A DNA stretch of 64,000 bases from positions 109,232,004 to 109,296,003 of the forward strand of contig CP136064.1 of NCBI GenBank assembly GCA_032622095.1, written 5' to 3'. Source of the DNA: Siphonodentalium dalli (Eukaryota; Mollusca; Scaphopoda; Gadilida; Siphonodentaliidae). The notes below the pieces were generated by a model that was given only the letters and a program-made list of their open reading frames with translations, searched no databases and was not told the origin of the DNA. This document shows, piece after piece, positions 44,345 through 55,899 of this stretch; the first letter of the stretch is position 1; every line of letters starts with the position of its first letter. The translations under genes and the position numbers were made by a program.

Positions 44345-45140
44345 CAGCTAGTCCAAGTTTCCTTTGACATAAATAAACCAGCTGTTGTAATTGGTTGGGA
44401 TAATGATCTTTTATGTCGAAGCCCAGTGTATAGTAATGCCCTAAATAATCCACTTCTTAACCACAGAAGAATTATGGGTAACTTTTCAGGATTTAATCAG
44501 AAATAAGGCTTGCCATTCATCGGAAAGCTCTCAATGAGAGCTTTCTGATGAAAGGCAACAAGCCATATTTCCGACTAAATCCTGAAAAGTTACCCATAAT
44601 TCTGCTGTGGTTAAGAGGTTGATTATTTAGGGCATTACTGTATATGTCTTTCTTTCACAGACTTTATGCACAGATCCAATAGCCAGATGTTTTGCCGCTT
44701 TTTATTGATTTTACCCTACAAATCAATACATGATCCTATATACACCGGAAAGAGTGACATCTTATGGTCATAATGATGTATTATAATCTAACTTTCATAT
44801 TAAATTGTGCATAGAATATGCCATGTACTTACGAGCAACCTCGCTTTGTTTACAATTAATTCACACTGTCATTCGCGAGGTCAAATGAGTTCATATTTAT
44901 GAAAACAAAGTGATAAAATATATTTATCACGTCACATTAATACATCAATATTTTCTATGGAATAAAGCGGTTTACTGTTACAATTGTGACATACCATTAC
45001 AGTTATTGGGGATTTTAGGTGAGCAGGTCAACAATGCTAAACACCGATATAGAAAGACATATATATACAGGGCTTCGACGTAAAACAGTCATATCCCAAC
45101 CGATTTCACCAGCTGGTTTACATCAGAGGAAACTTGAACT
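44345..45140. mobile_element. TIR element with a nested MITE
   Basis: TAGTCCAAGTTTCCTTTGAC, then AAACCAGCTG and TTGGTTGGGAT at the left are answered by ATCCCAACCGATTTC, CAGCTGGTTTACATC and GAAACTTGAACTA at the right. Same family as 27895-28510. A palindromic CAGTAATG MITE (44429-44642) has inserted into it. Confidence 0.75.
44429..44642. mobile_element. Palindromic MITE nested in the 44345 element
   Basis: CAGTAATG family with the left end changed to TAGTAATGCCC. Arms meet at GCTCTCAATGAGAGC. Confidence 0.82.
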
Positions 45141-45389
45141 AGAAGGCAGCATGAAGGGAACAATATCCACATGTATTACATTTCTGTGTGTGATTTACCT
45201 TGATTTCTTGAGTGATTATAAATGATAATTTCACTAGTGGATTATGTCACTAAACTAGCATGTTATGTATTCATATGTGCTGTCGAAATTTATGCATCAT
45301 GTGTATAATGACGGTATAATTCGGATTTAGGGTAAATCAGATGTTTATAGTGGAATATAATAAACATATAAATAATCACATGATTGAAC

Positions 45390-45520
45390 TGGTGATGTGA
45401 TATAAGTCATCTGAGGCAGGGACTGTTTTGTAAAATACTCGAGCTCAATGCGTTCTCGTGTTTGCACAATTAATGTCCCTGCCTCTCATGAATTATTTCA
45501 CGTCACCAGTTCAATCAAGA
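45390..45520. repeat. Foldback repeat
   Basis: TGATTGAACTGGTGATGTGA near 45382-45401 is mirrored by TCACGTCACCAGTTCAATCA near 45498-45517, with CAGGGAC/GTCCCTG inside. Confidence 0.65.
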
Positions 45521-45687
45521 GATTACTGTCTTATGTATCAGGTGTTGTCACCACTCATTTCTTCTGAAGTCCTGGCCTTTAGAGTTTAAAAAACATCCAC
45601 CCCTGTATCTCTATCATCTTAGTTTGGATGTGAATGAATGGGATCATATTCACATGCAAATGATTTTGCATATTTCATGATCATATT

Positions 45688-45832
45688 TAAGAAATAACTC
45701 TTGTTTCGATTAAGGTTATGCAGTTATAACTGAAAAGTTTGAAGATAAATTCTATAACGCACGTAGCGCAGTTATAGAATTTTTTTTTCAGTTATAACTC
45801 ATAACCTTAATCGAAACAAGAGTTATTTCTTA
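45688..45832. mobile_element. Short palindromic MITE, TA target
   Basis: TA-AGAAATAACTCTTGTTTCG at the left, CGAAACAAGAGTTATTTCT-TA at the right. The centre repeats AGTTATAACT. A second hairpin, ATTCTATAACGCACGTAGCG with its inverse, lies inside. Confidence 0.8.
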
Positions 45833-45839
45833 CCATTTA

Positions 45840-47740
45840 ATCCGTCATTTCACAGGAGAACCACCAAAAGTAGAAGTTAGAAGAATAACAAGCATACAAC
45901 ATTGAGACTATTTCCAACGAAAAAGACATGTGAAGTTGAAAGAGACAGCTGTCACTCAAAACTTGTGCTCATCGTTGATCACGTCGCGTTGGCAATTGAG
46001 CGATTTTGATTGGCTTTTCGCAACTGATCATGCATCAAGACACCGGGCAGCTGCAGTTGCATGTGCGATTGATATTTGACTGCGGTGGCACAAATCCTTG
46101 TTAGATTTAATTTCCGTGTTTCATTTCTTTCATTTGCAAATGTTCCATGTTGTTGATATGTCTGAATATTAGAATCTAGTATGGTTATTAGCATCTAGTA
46201 CGGTTATTGTCAATACAGTCATACCCGAAGGAGTTATGATGCATCACCGATATGTCATGTTAAATGGTAGGAAGCATCAAACAGTTTCCATGTCATTTTT
46301 AGGCACGCGGTATAGGCGTGGTCACTAGGTGCTGCTGTCATTTCTGTAGCGGGAAAGTAATCCAGAAATTTAGGTTATCAAGAAATAACCTAAATTGCAA
46401 AGTGTGTGGCAGCCAATTGCTTATCAATATTCTGTGGATTGACAGCTTATGATTAAATTATTCACATATAAACTGATTTTGTCCAGACATCGCAGGCTAT
46501 ACTGACACATCATTGCTCAAGTTGTCAGCTATAGTAAAGAATAAAATATTAAGCCAGTTTCCCACCAGTTCTATACTGCAGCAAACACTTATCTTGAAGA
46601 TGTGGTTGTCAAATTTTCCACTACCGGCGGCCATATTGGCAGCCATCATAGTCTGGAGATCCAATAATGTAGTATTATGTCTTATCATCACAGATAATAT
46701 ATACATTTGTGTACAATTCACAAAATTACAAAATTTTCTCTCTAAACATCGATCAAACTTATTTAGTGACTTCTGAATAACGAAGCTAATGAGAGGGATG
46801 AAGTTAATTTCTGGAGGTGCAGGGGTACCCATAGCATTAACAGTCCCCAGCCTATTGTATGTATATTATATACTATGTAAATACACCTGTAACAGGTTAC
46901 CCCAAAGGTGCCACGGTTCATACTAGTATGATATTGGATACGCCTATCACGCCTCGACAATACCTTTAATAAGATCGATACTTTATTGTGCCATTCCGTG
47001 TGTAACTGCTGACTGCGTTAAGGACGCATTGTTGCTGTTTATTTGGTACGCGCGAACCACTTTCACGGGTTATGTCTGTGGTCCATCGATCGTCGGACGT
47101 ATATCAATTGCGGACAAATTGTAGTTACATCCCGTGATATATGTGCATGAAGTGGTGCGTAAATAGTTATCAACGTTCGATATCCCACACGGAACCGAGG
47201 AAAGTTTGTCATAAAAAATTGAAACCTGGCTTTATTCATACAAAATATGGCATATGATAGTGTGGGGAGTAGCTGTTCTAAGCAATGGATGGAGAAGCAA
47301 GAAGTGAGAGGGGTACGTATATATATGTGAAATAATACGTTATGACACATTAGGTGAAAGTTTCGTTTGTGGTGCACACCTGTTAAGTATGCATGGATAT
47401 TGATTTTGATCTTTATGTATCATGATGGGTATAATTAGAGCCACAGCCACCCATTTTTATATACCAGATTCCGGGTGTTTTTTTTTGGAGCCGGATTCCG
47501 ATTGCATATTTAACGGGATTCCGTTTTCAGTCGTATTTTACAATTCATTCAATTTAATTTTCTTATTTTCTAGAAAGATAACGGTTTTCAAATATGTATA
47601 TATGTATCAGATTTATGGAAGCACGGGCTCATGTATATGTGTTAATTGCTTCAAATAAGCTTGCTTCGGTGAGCGTGAACAAATTCTCATTCTAATCGGA
47701 ATAAGTCATTGAGATGTCCCTCAACTCAGAAAAAGCTTGG
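45840..47740. other. Intergenic, no gene seen
   Basis: Includes a small stem near 46373 (TTTAGGTTAT...ATAACCTAAA). Frames of 111, 104 and 87 codons overlap one another on both strands and show no domain. Confidence 0.5.
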
Positions 47741-47744
47741 AAGT

Positions 47745-47875
47745 CGGTCTCGATTTTCGCCCCATGTCGGGATTGGAACCCGTGCCAACCTCGTTTATAG
47801 CACACGCTGCGATGATCTATTCCACATCATATAACCACCTCGGCTACGGGGACACCCTATAAAAAGGAAGCCCTT
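47745..47875 (-). mobile_element. tRNA-derived SINE head (reverse strand)
   Basis: Read on the - strand, CCGTAGCCGAGGTGGTTAT is an A box and GGGTTCCAATCCCG a B box, about 60 bases apart. The acceptor stem pairs poorly (two mismatches), so this is a SINE head or tRNA pseudogene and not a working tRNA. Confidence 0.6.
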
Positions 47876-48063
47876 TCACGGTGAGTTGGAAATCGTAACA
47901 ATCTGAACACATGGGTTCTAATATTGACACCAAAGGATCTACCATTATATTGGAACAACACAATGCACTTCCTTCGAAATTGTATCTGTGACCATACGAT
48001 TACTGGTACTGGCGTATATAAATCTCTCAGATGATTTATGGAGGCACGTACTCAGTTTGAATG

Positions 48064-48551
48064 TTAAAGGTACTCAACCCGATAAAACTCCTCTCAATTA
48101 CTATTTCAATGGCTTCGGGGGTCAAAAATATTTGATTCGAGTCGAGGAAGTCACCCATCAAAGCTCAGATTTGTTAGATATCGATTTTAGAAATCTATTA
48201 TTTTTCATTATCGGGAGTTCTTTCTGGCCCAGAAGATAGTAAAAAATTCGTTATTATTACCCACTTGATTATAGAGTTATCCATCCTTGTCTGTTTGAAT
48301 AGAATTTTGGCGTAAAATCTCGAGCATGTTACCAAATTGACGGCAGTTATAAGTACTCATCTAGAGAACATAAGAATTTTCAAAAATCAATATCTAATGA
48401 CTCTGAGCTTTGTTTGATGGGTTCCTCGACTCGAATCAAATATTTTTTACCCCCAAAGCCAAAGAAATAGTAATATAGGACCCTCTGATCGGATTGTTGT
48501 TGTTGGAATCTGTTGAGATGGGGACCCTCTTTACGGGTTGAGTACCTTTAA
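48064..48551. mobile_element. TTAA MITE, TTAAAGGTACTCAACCCG family, full length
   Basis: TTAAAGGTACTCAACCCG at the left; CGGGTTGAGTACCTTTAA at the right, an exact 18-bp inverted repeat. Subterminal CATCAAAGCTCAGA and TCTGAGCTTTGTTTGATG are also inverse. It is the best copy of the family also found at 9930, 33731 and 63609. Confidence 0.85.
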
Positions 48552-49322
48552 TTGCTTCAAATGTGTGCTTGCTTCAGTGAGCGAGAGCAAATTCTCATTT
48601 CTTATGACTTTATAAGCCCACAAAGGTAACGGACGTAGCAAAATAGAGGGTCTGAGTTATATATAGGGGGTCCAACTTATATAAGCACCCACCTGAACCA
48701 GAGCGAAATTTCTAAAAAAAAACTTTTGTCCACGTAAATGTGGAAGAATACGTGTAAATGCTCCGTAAATCCCAATTAAATCACACATTTTCAAATTTAT
48801 GGACATTTACGTGATCCGTATATGCCGTAAATCTAGACGTTTAATAGAAAATACGTGACGTTTAAATGAAATTAAATTCCAAATGTGGTGCAGTAATAAC
48901 CATAATTTTAAATATGTACAATTCCATTTTTGGAAGATGTTTTTTAATCCGTGCACGCGACCTTAATCCGGAACGGTTTTAAATAAGTAACTATAGACCG
49001 ACACATCAGTTATGCATCAACACACACGTTAGCTTGCAATATATATTGACAAGTTAGAGCAATGAACCTTTTGTGAAATATATTTCTGATCGGATGGAAG
49101 ATTGGATTAAGGCATTGTACACCGGCGACGAACCGCAAGAGATAATATATATGTTCTATAAATATTAACAGCTAAACTCGGTGGTGTGTGTATATATGGT
49201 AATATTATATTTATATATATTTGTGGTGGGAATTTGTTTAACCTTCGAGCGCGGATAATGTCATCTTTCATTCAATTTCCATTGAACGTTGCATATATGA
49301 GCTACATTGTCGTCTTCGTGTG
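48552..49322. other. Intergenic, no gene seen
   Basis: Low-complexity AT-rich sequence with TACGTG..AAAT variants repeated near 48730-48870. No coding signal. Confidence 0.45.
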
Positions 49323-50138
49323 TACAGTAATGCTCTAAGTAATCGACTTCTTAAAGGGGTACTGTACACTAAGATAGGCGATTTTTTTATTTAATCCCAT
49401 TGAAATAACTTTCAAGTTAGATTGTGTTCGTGTTATATGAGTTTCGTATAAACCTAATTTAGCGAAGAAAATATTGATCTTGGAAACAAAAATATTACGA
49501 TTTCAAACTACGCGCCATGTTTTTGACCTTCACCGGAGAAGACGCAGGTCGCAGGAAGAACCGGAAGTTCATTGCTCACAGCTTCGATTGATGCATTCAA
49601 TCTCTTCCATCGAACAATCTCACTCCCTATAAAATACTTGACGCTTTATGACTCTTGTTTCTTTCTCCCTTTTTCCCGAATCGGTTATAACGGGCCTTCT
49701 TTTGCAGGTAACATGTTTTGTTTGCAACTCAATAATGTTCGCGAATGGCCGTCGATAAAAGACACGCAACATATGTGATTTCAAGAACGGTAACTCGTAA
49801 TGGCATAATTCTCCATTTTATGACTCCAGCCATAAATGAATTTATATTAAATAATTCAATTTTACTTTTACGATAGCCTGTTAACCGGAACGTTTTCAGT
49901 AGACATCGTCGACTCAAATTAGTTATTTTATAATATAATATTCATATTAGATCGCTATTGTCACTGGGAATTTATTGAAATTGGGGTACAGTACCCCTTT
50001 AACAACAGCAGAATTATGGGTAACTTTTCAGGATTTAGTCGGAAATATGGCTTGTTGCCATTCATCGGAAAGCTCTCGGGAGAGCTTTCCGATGAAATGG
50101 CAACAAGCCATATTTCCGATTACTTAGAGCATACTGTA
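49323..50138. mobile_element. CAGTAATG MITE split by a TTAA element
   Basis: TACAGTAATGCTCTAAG begins the MITE and AGAGCATACTGTA ends it. Its left arm is interrupted at the TTAA of CTTCTTAACCACAG by the 49351-50002 element; the arm resumes directly after the second TTAA. Confidence 0.88.
49351..50002. mobile_element. TTAA element, TTAAAGGGGTACTGTAC family, nested
   Basis: TTAAAGGGGTACTGTAC to GTACAGTACCCCTTTAA, 17-bp exact inverted repeat, 652 bp. Relatives are at 56903-57493 and (short) 62862-63144. The 68-codon frame inside is not a known transposase. Confidence 0.88.
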
Positions 50139-50804
50139 TATCGTGTGATTGTCCACATACGAAGTTTCTGTATATCAGATCTCGTTTACCTATATAAATG
50201 CTTGAGAGTTATAGGGGACTAATTAAGGACATTTAACAGCACTATTATGTGAGGGTACTTCGATTATGTTTGTGTTTAGTTAAGTAGTCCTAATTGGATA
50301 TATTGTTCACTGGGTAGGTAACTTAGTTCAAACAAGCAGGTACCTATATACTCACATATAATACACCTTATTATGCCAGGGTCGATTGTCAGAAAAGCGC
50401 CTCGCGAGTGATTGGAACTGCATTGGTTATAAATCTAAAAACCCGCTGACAACTGTCGGGATATTACCTTGCTTGCATGATATATTTTATATGGATCTTC
50501 AGACTCAACGTCAATCATAAAATATTCCTACGGTGAGCCATATATAACTAATCGATGTCTCTTATTTCTTATGTCCTCCCGGGTGACGGATGTGACAGCT
50601 GTATACGTATATCGGTTATAGCTTGTGAATAATTATGTACAAGAAATTCAGGTTGTGGACGGACAATTGACATACACCGAGTTGACCAGGTGTGAACTCT
50701 CTGTGGAAGTCCTGAAATTGCCAAAATCCCTGAATCTGGTGTGATATTTTTTTATTACGCCCTAGACATGGTGTATTTTGTTAGTGTGTGTTTTGGCCTT
50801 ACAA

Positions 50805-51190
50805 TGGAGTTATGGGGGAAATATGATTAAATACGTACTGACTGTGTGCGTACCGGTTATACTTTTTGCAGGATGGATGTACTCATTGATGTATCTTTGC
50901 GAATGTCTCTTTGATGCAGTATTTAACTTTTATGACCGCGTTAATTGCTTCCGATATTTAGGTGTGTATACTGCGAGTCTAATCTTGTGGTGTCATTGGA
51001 GCTATGGGGGAAATATGATTAAATACGAACTCGCCATGTGCGTACCAGTTAGATTTTTTGCAATATGTAAGTATTCGAGGTTGTATATTCGCGGTTGTCT
51101 CATTTATGCAGTATGTAAATTTCATTACCGTGTTAATTGCTTTCTATATTTAGGTGTGAAAAATGGCTGGGCCACTCTTGAAGATTTTAT
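50805..51190 (+). repeat. 192-bp in-frame tandem duplication with an open frame
   Basis: Two copies start at TGGAG(T/C)TATGGGGGAAATATG (50805 and 50997), exactly 64 codons apart. One frame of 145 codons (50778-51215) is open through both: WSYGGNMIKY recurs, as do FYDRVNCFRYLGV and FHYRVNCFLYLGV. The peptide is hydrophobic and Cys-rich, without a recognised domain. Nearby sequence (GGCGTTACCATTTCTGA at 51470) recurs at 58934, so the region is at least partly repetitive. Confidence 0.6.
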
Positions 51191-51689
51191 TGCGGGAATA
51201 CAAAGCATAATATAACATTGCTAAATTAACTCTCAGTTGGAATGTAGACTAAAGGTCGTATTGCGAAATATTGGGGTGTATTTATTCCGATTCGTATAAT
51301 TTTGGTCCGCATTTAGAGGCTTTCTGGTGTGGTGAATGAGAAACTCTCAGTGACAAGCCGTGGTTGTTGTAATAATTTGAAGGATTAGTCGTTTTAACGG
51401 AATTCTGAGGCGGTGCATTCACGAAACCAGTATATATTATATATGCATAATAATATGATCTTGCATGGGGGCGTTACCATTTCTGAATATGGTTTTCTTG
51501 TATGTATTTGTTAGTGTAGTGTTTTCTTACTGGGCAATGGATTACATATACGATAGTATCATAGCAGACTTGACAGCCGATGCTAGAGTGGCGGTAGTTG
51601 TGGAATTCGCCATTATTCGTATATTATATATGCAAGCTTCGCTTATAAGTTCTGTCACTGAGTCGCGGCCATTCTGGATATATATACAT

Positions 51690-51876
51690 ACAGTTCCCGT
51701 TCCGCCGTTTAAGTGCTACATGTCAAATTTCTGGAGATGCATTCCATATATGGAGTTTTGAAAATTCACGAATTCATATATGGAGCTTTTGAATGTTCAT
51801 GAATTACATATATGGAATGCACCTCCAGGACTTTGACCTGTAGCACGTTTACAAACTGCGGAACGGGGGCTGGATG
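51690..51876. mobile_element. Foldback MITE upstream of the orphan exon
   Basis: CCCGTTCCGCCGTTTAA, GTGCTACATGTCAAA and GCATTCCATATATGGAG on the left are mirrored by CATATATGGAATGCACCTCC, GACCTGTAGCACGTTTA and GCGGAACGGGG on the right. It ends about 185 bp before the exon at 52061. Confidence 0.75.
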
Positions 51877-52060
51877 ACATCAATATGGCTGCGACTTAGT
51901 GATCCCGCTTTTGCACGAGGCTAACTGCATGTTGGATGTGTGACTTGCGACACGCCGAATATCGATTCACTGAAAGCTGTCGATACATACTGCCCACGAA
52001 CATTAACAAATATAGATAAGAAGATCATCTATGCAATTGTGTTTCTTCCAGCAAACCAGC

Positions 52061-52616
52061 ATGTACGCTCTTGGCACTCAAATGACAGCCCACATTATGG
52101 ACTACATGAACGCCGCAGCGGGGAGGAGTTTCGATGCCCATCCCGAGTTCACATCGCGGCTGGCGACTGTTGTCCGGAGATTCTGCGAAAATGGATTCAT
52201 AGACTCAGAACACTCTAATTACCCTGCTATTTGTGACCGTTGCTTGAGGTTGTTGTCAGACACCATCATTGACGCTATCTATGTATGTGACAAATGCACC
52301 GTTTGTAAGCGAGCGCTGACGTCTGCCGTTGTCTCGACCAATCAAATCGCTAAGGACGTGGAGCGCCTCTATGGAGAAGCACTCAAAATTCAGTCTCAGA
52401 TTTCTGATCTCCTAAATGCTGTTTATTCTCTCAGCTCGGAAGACCACGATGGTGATTTTCATGCAAAACTGACCAAACGAGGGTCATGTGTCAGGGATTG
52501 TATAGACGACTGTTCTACAACCCTGGACTCCATTTGTCACATTGTTCGCAAAAGTGCATCACGTGACAGGAAGTTCTTTGGTGGTGTATCCATGTCAATC
52601 GGAGTCATATGCGCAG
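52061..52616 (+). CDS. Unrecognised coding exon, Cys-rich and helical
   Basis: The most gene-like orphan frame in the window. The frame is open from an upstream stop near 52013 and has Met codons at 52031 and 52061. A TTTCTTCCAG sequence just before 52052 could be an acceptor, so 52061 is the likelier first Met. It encodes about 185 residues. Early cysteines form ICDRC and VCDKCTVC (two CxxC pairs 14 residues apart). A helical stretch follows (KDVERLYGEALKIQSQISDL), then RGSCVRDCIDDCSTTLDSIC. The last residues, KFFGGVSMSIGVICAG, are glycine-rich and hydrophobic, as at the start of a membrane segment. GCAG followed by GTATGT at 52617 is a strong donor (phase 1). GC content is above its surroundings. 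Family and partner exons are unknown. Confidence 0.6.
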
Positions 52617-52633
52617 GTATGTCATCGTAGCAA

Positions 52634-53698
52634 CAGGGGCGTAGGAACCGGGGGGGGGGGCAAGGGGGGTATTTACCCCCCTCCCAATATTTTCCAAAGG
52701 TTAGTAAAAATATTTGGCAAACTAATGAAGTATCGCCGACGATCGCGGCAATGCACACCCCACGATACATACCCACACCATACATATACCTCCATGATAC
52801 ATACCCACACTATACATACCCTAACGATACATACCCATACTATACATACCAACATGCACTATACATACCCACACTATGCATACCCACATTATACATACCA
52901 CACTATACATAGCCACACTATACATACCCACACAATATATACCACCACTATACATACCCACGCTATACATACCCACACTATACATACCCACATTATACAT
53001 ACCCACATTATACATACCCACACTATACATACCCACACTATACATACCCACACTATACATACTCACACAATACATACCACCACTATACATAACCGCGCTA
53101 TACATACCCCCACTATACATACTCAGGATACATGCCCCCACGATACATACACACTATACATACCCACTATACATACCCACGATACATACCCACACTATTC
53201 ATACCCACACGATAAATACCCCACGATACATACCCATGGTGATGTGTGTATCCATGTAGTCTACTTTCTCATGGTTGTTTGTGACATATTTACTTTCTGA
53301 ATATCTGATCCCAGTTATGGAAGTAATTTCACATCATTAATGACTATAGATAATAACACAACATGAATTCCCATATACCTATTTGTTCATTACTACACTT
53401 TCAATGGCCTACCATTTTATGAAATTACAATTGATAAATGATAAGAATGTTGATCTAATCTATGATAATGTAGTGGGTGGGAAAACAATGTCAGATGGGT
53501 CAGAAGCCACCAGAGAGGCACTTTAAGCTTCCAATGTCAGAAAATTTTCCCGGGGAGAACCCCCGGACCCCCCCCCCCCATCGAGAGGGGGCCACCCCCT
53601 CTCGTGGCTCTCCCCCACCCACGCATTCGGCGTCGGGTCATCGCTTCGCGATGAATGGTTATACCCCCCCCCAATAAAATTTGCTTGCTACGCCCCTG
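52634..53698. mobile_element. Non-autonomous hAT element carrying a minisatellite
   Basis: CAGGGGCGTAG at the left and CTACGCCCCTG at the right are an exact 11-bp inverted repeat. The flanks CGTAGCAA and CGTAGCAC form an 8-bp target duplication with one mismatch, as for hAT. Subterminal G-rich and C-rich tracts lie at the ends. It was inserted 17 bp after the splice donor of the 52061 exon. Confidence 0.88.
52755..53240 (+). repeat. 15-bp minisatellite, CATACCCACACTATA
   Basis: About 30 imperfect copies of CATACCCACACTATA. All three forward frames and the reverse frames stay open (Thr-Ile-His, Pro-Thr-Leu-Tyr-Ile and Val-Gly-Met-Tyr-Ser repeats), which produces long but meaningless reading frames. 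It is internal to the hAT element. Confidence 0.92.
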
Positions 53699-54004
53699 CG
53701 TAGCACTACTTATAAATGGCATTCCTTCCGATGACCACACATGCACACCATACCCAAACATCAAATGTCCTATATTCAATATAATAATTGATAGCTAGGT
53801 TCAGTTACAAACCCGTGTGTTAATTATCGCCAACGAGTGCCACTTGAAGTGTTTTTATAAGAATAGGCATACACTTGCACAGCGATTGTTTGTGTCAGAC
53901 ACGTAACACGCGTACGTTATCAAATGGGAATTATTTAATCTTCAACAATCTGCAACAATTGGAAAAATTAGACGTCTGTTCCATTTTGTTTATTACGCCA
54001 CATG

Positions 54005-54681
54005 TGGTGTATCTAGTTGGTTGGCGTATATCGTCATAGACTGAGGTAATACTCCTTGATTTCGTACGCACTTCGTACCGTAACACGATGACGTCATCAC
54101 GCTTCCGTGTAAAGTGATAAGTGTTCGCACATTTTGAAATCAACTCGATTCGCATTGAATTTTGCATTCATATACGGAAATGTGCAATGTATTCAGTGAA
54201 TTGGAAATTAATCACAACAAATTTGGGGACATTAGCTTCATTTATCGTTGTTATTCTGGATACGAGCTTGGTAATCAAAACTAGGCGTTGATTTGGAATT
54301 GATTGAATCGAGGTATGATTTCACTATTTAAAACTGTTGTTTTGTTTTGAAGTGGTGACATTGAGATCATTGACACTTTGATGTTGAAATGGAAACGATG
54401 TGATAAATATACACTAGATCGATTGCATGTATTACGCACAGTAGTAAAATGTATAATATAGAAAACAAATATCATAATTCAGAATTTAAGTAAATGACTT
54501 AATGAGTAGGAGGAATGGGTCAGAAAATATGTCACATTGTTGGGTAGGGGGCAAGTCTTGTAAATCAATCATTCAACTCTAAGTTACCTACTGGTCATTT
54601 CTTCAGTTTACATTTCGTACCCGGGTACGAAAATATAGTATTACCTCAGTCTATGACGATCTACGCTAACCTATCTAGTTT
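54005..54681. mobile_element. TIR element, CGTCATAGACTGAGGTAATAC
   Basis: GTATCTAGTTGGTTGGCGTA and CGTCATAGACTGAGGTAATA on the left are mirrored by TATTACCTCAGTCTATGACG and TACGCTAACCTATCTAG on the right, arms of about 50 bp. A CGTACGCACTTCGTACCG motif and a CGTACCCGGGTACG palindrome sit just inside the arms. No coding region. Confidence 0.75.
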
Positions 54682-54736
54682 CTGTGATTTTGATATTGTG
54701 TGGTGGACAGGGCGAATGTATTCTTGGAGATTTTTT

Positions 54737-55195
54737 GTACCTTACTCAATCGTACCAATAGAATCACGTATATGCTGAAATTGTAAAGTTAACGGCACCG
54801 GTGTATAATACGTTTTTGAAAATATGATAAATCGTATCCATAGGGTCAGGACAGGCTGAAATTGTAAACTTAAAGTCACTGGTGTAATAATATTTTGTTG
54901 AAAATATAAATACTCTGATAGCCTGAAAATAATATATCACCTATTGGGAGCCCCTGGTGTATTTTTTTATATTTTTATTTGTACCTTACTCAATCGTACC
55001 GATAGAATCACGTAGATGCTTAAATTTTAAAGTTAACACCACCGGTGTACAATATGTTTTTGAAAATGTGATAAATCGTATCGATAGAGTCAGGACAGGC
55101 TGAAATTGTAAACTTAAAGTCACTTGTTGTTGAAAATATTAAATAATCTGATAGACTGAAAATAATGTGTAACCCATTGGGAACCCCTAGTTTAG
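54737..55195 (+). repeat. 244-bp tandem duplication
   Basis: GTACCTTACTCAATCGTACC starts both copies (54737 and 54981); both contain GGTCAGGACAGGCTGAAATT or a close match and end ATTGGGA(G/A)CCCCT. No coding signal. Confidence 0.8.
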
Positions 55196-55454
55196 TGAAG
55201 TTCATTGTGGTAGTTTAATTGTGTTTCTCCTCCATTTTTTTTCTGGAATTATCACCAAGATTTCTCCACTCGATTCTCTTAAAATCTACCCTGATCGGTC
55301 AAATTCTTTTGATAATTCTATCTAAATACATCATAGCTACTATTCGGATCTGCTGTCCCGGTCTAAAAATGGATAGTTTGACCAAAACGACTATTGACAA
55401 AACTTTGTTTACAAATTGAGCGCACTCGATGACCCGTCCTCCGACTCCACGCTG

Positions 55455-55815
55455 CAAATTTATTATCGAAAACAAATTCAATTTCTTCCATCTAAAACAT
55501 AATTACGCGCTGAACTCTGTCATTTTAAGAATATAGTAGTATTACACACATATACACCAAGTTTCAGCTCATAATTTTGAAATATGACAGTTTTATAGAC
55601 ATAAATCGATTTTAATGGGAAATCCTTTGTTAAATTTTATCATCGAAAAAAAAATCATTTCTTCGATCTAAAAAATAATTACGTGCTGTACCCTGTCATT
55701 TTAGGAATATATAAGTATCCCAAACACAGACACCAAGTCTGAGCTTAAATTTTTGAAAAATAAGAGATTTATCGACATAAATGGATTTGTATATGGCAGA
55801 TGCCATGTTAAATAA
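55455..55815 (+). repeat. Diverged ~177-bp tandem duplication
   Basis: TTTATTATCGAAAACAAATT / TTTATCATCGAAAAAAAAAT heads each copy, with AATTACG(C/T)GCTG and CTGTCATTTTA blocks following in the same order. Confidence 0.65.
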
Positions 55816-55899
55816 ATTTTATGGCCCTGCAAATGTTTTCTGAGCTGTTCGATATTGGACACTAGAGTCCACATTTGACCGGTTCACCCTGATAATTGT

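Noticed and set aside
47745-47875. A working tRNA gene
   Set aside because: A and B boxes are present, but the acceptor stem is mismatched and no clean cloverleaf forms; a SINE head is likelier.
52542-53300. A 252-codon frame rich in His-Thr-Ile, and overlapping 106- and 127-codon frames
   Set aside because: They translate a 15-bp minisatellite whose length is a multiple of three, so several frames stay open by construction.
55219-55419. Next exon of the 52061 gene
   Set aside because: Hydrophobic frame, but no clear acceptor in the right phase and no similarity; it lies between AT-rich tandem duplications.
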